Assembly: GCF_037023745.1 (NCBI RefSeq)
Contig: NZ_CP146101.1
Coordinates: forward strand, 3,464,001-3,528,000
Direction: 5' to 3'
DNA length: 64,000 nucleotides
DNA from: Streptomyces sp. SCSIO 30461
GTDB lineage: Bacteria > Actinomycetota > Actinomycetes > Streptomycetales > Streptomycetaceae
The position numbers and the translations under genes are program-made. Every line of letters starts with the position of its first letter. Within the stretch, counting starts at the first letter, position 1. Under the pieces are notes generated by a model. The model had not been told where the DNA came from, ran no database searches, and saw only the letters and a list, made by a program, of their open reading frames with translations. Shown in pieces: positions 62,929-64,000 of the stretch.

Positions 62929-63815
62929 CGCCTCTGCCCGCCGTAGTAGCCGAGGAAGATTTCTTCCAGTGAGGGTTCCCGCACCGCGAGGCCGGCCACG
63001 TCTGCCGCTGCCAGTGTTCGTAGCGCAGGCCCCGGGGGGCCGGTGAGGGTGAATCGAATGGACGCCGGGCCGGTCGTCTCAACGCTCTCCACGCCGGGGA
63101 CCCGGGTCAGGTCCGGTGGTGTGCCCGTGAAGCACACAGTCACCTCGGTGCGGTGCAGACGTCGCAGGTCAGTCACGGCGGCAACGTCGACGAGTCGCCC
63201 GGCACGCAGAATCGCCACCGTGTCACAGAGGGCCTCTACCTCGGCGAGCTGGTGGGAGCTGAGGAACACGGTCTGTCCGTTGTCCCGTGCCTCGCGGACC
63301 GCGCGGCGAAACTCACGTTCCATCAGCGGATCCAGGCCGCTGGTCGGCTCGTCCAGCACGAGCAGGGGCGCCCGGGTGGCGAACGCGGCCACCAGCGCCA
63401 CCTTCTGCCGGTTTCCCGTTGAGTACGCCCGGCCCGGCTTGGACAGGTCGAGGTCGAACCGTTCGACCAGCTCGTCCCGGTAGGGCAGATCTGTTCCGGG
63501 GCCCGTACGCGCCAGCAGTTGCAGCGTTTCCGCCCCGGTCAGCTGCGGCCACAACGCCACGTCTGCCGGCACGTAGGCCAGGTGCCGGTGCGTCGCTGCG
63601 ACGTCAGCCGCGTCGGTGGCGAAGATCGATACCCGGCCGACGGTGGGGCGGGCAAGTCCCAGCAGCAGCCTGATGGTGGTGGACTTGCCCGCACCGTTAG
63701 GACCAAGAAAGCCGAACACCACGCCTGGGGGAACGCTCAGATCCAGGTTGTCCAGTGCCAGGACGCGGCCATAGCGTTTGGTCAGGGACTCCGTAAGGAT
63801 GGCAGGGGAGACCAT
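62925..63815 (-). CDS. ABC transporter ATPase
   Basis: 296 residues from ATG at 63815 behind GGAAGGG. Walker A GPNGAGKSTTIRLLLGL, signature YSTGNRQKVALVAAF (LSGGQ replaced by STGNR, as in some DrrA-like members), Walker B LLVLDEPTSGLDPLME, H-loop SSHQLAEVEALC. The C-terminal domain ends EPSLEEIFLGYYGG, the typical DrrA/NodI end. First gene of the exporter unit. Confidence 0.93.
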   Translation of the reverse strand: MVSPAILTESLTKRYGRVLALDNLDLSVPPGVVFGFLGPNGAGKSTTIRLLLGLARPTVGRVSIFATDAADVAATHRHLAYVPADVALWPQLTGAETLQLLARTGPGTDLPYRDELVERFDLDLSKPGRAYSTGNRQKVALVAAFATRAPLLVLDEPTSGLDPLMEREFRRAVREARDNGQTVFLSSHQLAEVEALCDTVAILRAGRLVDVAAVTDLRRLHRTEVTVCFTGTPPDLTRVPGVESVETTGPASIRFTLTGPPGPALRTLAAADVAGLAVREPSLEEIFLGYYGGQRR

Positions 63816-63959
63816 GCGGCCCTTCCACAGTCAGCGCGGCGGGCACATGCCCCTGATCGCCGACCAGACTTCCCGGCACACCGCTTACGAACATACGCTT
63901 GCTGGACCACGCCGACAAGACATCCTGCGCGCGGATACTGGCGAGCGCTATCGAGGCGA

Positions 63960-64000
63960 GTGACGCAGATCCAGGCCGAGGCGGACGCGGCTGTCCGCAT
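63960..64000 (+). CDS. Possible start of a gene running out of the window
   Basis: A GTG at 63960 preceded by GAGG opens TQIQAEADAAVR to the right edge. Divergent from the ABC exporter, so a regulator would fit the position, but the visible part is too short to judge. Confidence 0.3.
   Translation, partial: MTQIQAEADAAVR

Overview
The window is high-GC actinobacterial DNA, almost certainly from a Streptomyces and probably from an accessory (arm-like) part of the chromosome. Reasons: very high third-position GC; many GTG starts; 4-bp ATGA/GTGA overlaps inside operons; an isorenieratene-type carotenoid cluster; F510_1955 and DUF6153-type secreted proteins; a second, partial complex I gene set; and a heavy load of dead insertion sequences. 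I saw no rRNA, tRNA or CRISPR array.

Layout. 1-14.2 kb: a patchwork of small genes (pirin end, two SMI1/KNR4 proteins, a lipoprotein, an NHL propeller, a class A beta-lactamase-like hydrolase, a DinB protein, a divergent PEBP/SDR pair) separated by broken genes: a dehydrogenase-isochorismatase chimera, two decayed glycosyltransferases, and integrase, IS5, IS3 and LamG scars. 14.4-19.7 kb: a mobile-element zone with an intact IS1182-family element whose inverted repeats are flanked by CTAG, directly abutting a 173-bp MITE that is also flanked by CTAG, both inside an older transposase remnant; then a TetR gene and TsaC, IS3 and IS110 remnants. 20-21.5 kb: a type-B carboxylesterase. 22.2-30.8 kb: convergent carotenoid operons, crtE-crtI-crtB-Rieske protein (+) against crtY-crtT-crtU (-). 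Together they should make an aromatic carotenoid: GGPP, phytoene, lycopene, beta-carotene, then isorenieratene.

32.3-33.3 kb: a prokaryotic Cys-loop-type pentameric ligand-gated channel homologue. 33.7-38.9 kb: an OmpR-type two-component system divergent from a small secreted protein, followed by a YHYH lipoprotein overlapping a sulfatase. Four CTGA repeats spaced exactly 11 bp lie between the two divergent units. 39.7-45.8 kb: a ribose-type ABC operon, lacI-rbsA-rbsC-rbsB-rbsK-rbsD, with two TGNAANCGNTTNCA operators. The 33.7-46.1 kb block is bracketed by two same-direction copies of an approximately 80-bp transposase tail. 46.3-48.3 kb: an aldo/keto reductase divergent from an HxlR regulator, with palindromes between them, then an IS4 remnant.

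48.4-51.7 kb: secreted His-rich proteins that look metal (copper) related, one of which has lost its signal peptide. 52.2-60.6 kb: a partial complex I operon with nuoA, H, J, K, L, M and N. NuoB, C, D, I and the NADH module are missing; in the NuoB-D position is a single 465-residue protein with degenerate NuoB-like and NuoD-like ends joined by a Gly/His-rich linker. 60.9-63.8 kb: an IS701 remnant and a two-gene ABC exporter.

The strongest candidates for new biology are the NuoB/NuoD-like His-rich fusion in the NADH-module-less complex I operon, the ligand-gated channel homologue, and the YHYH/sulfatase unit next to a two-component system.
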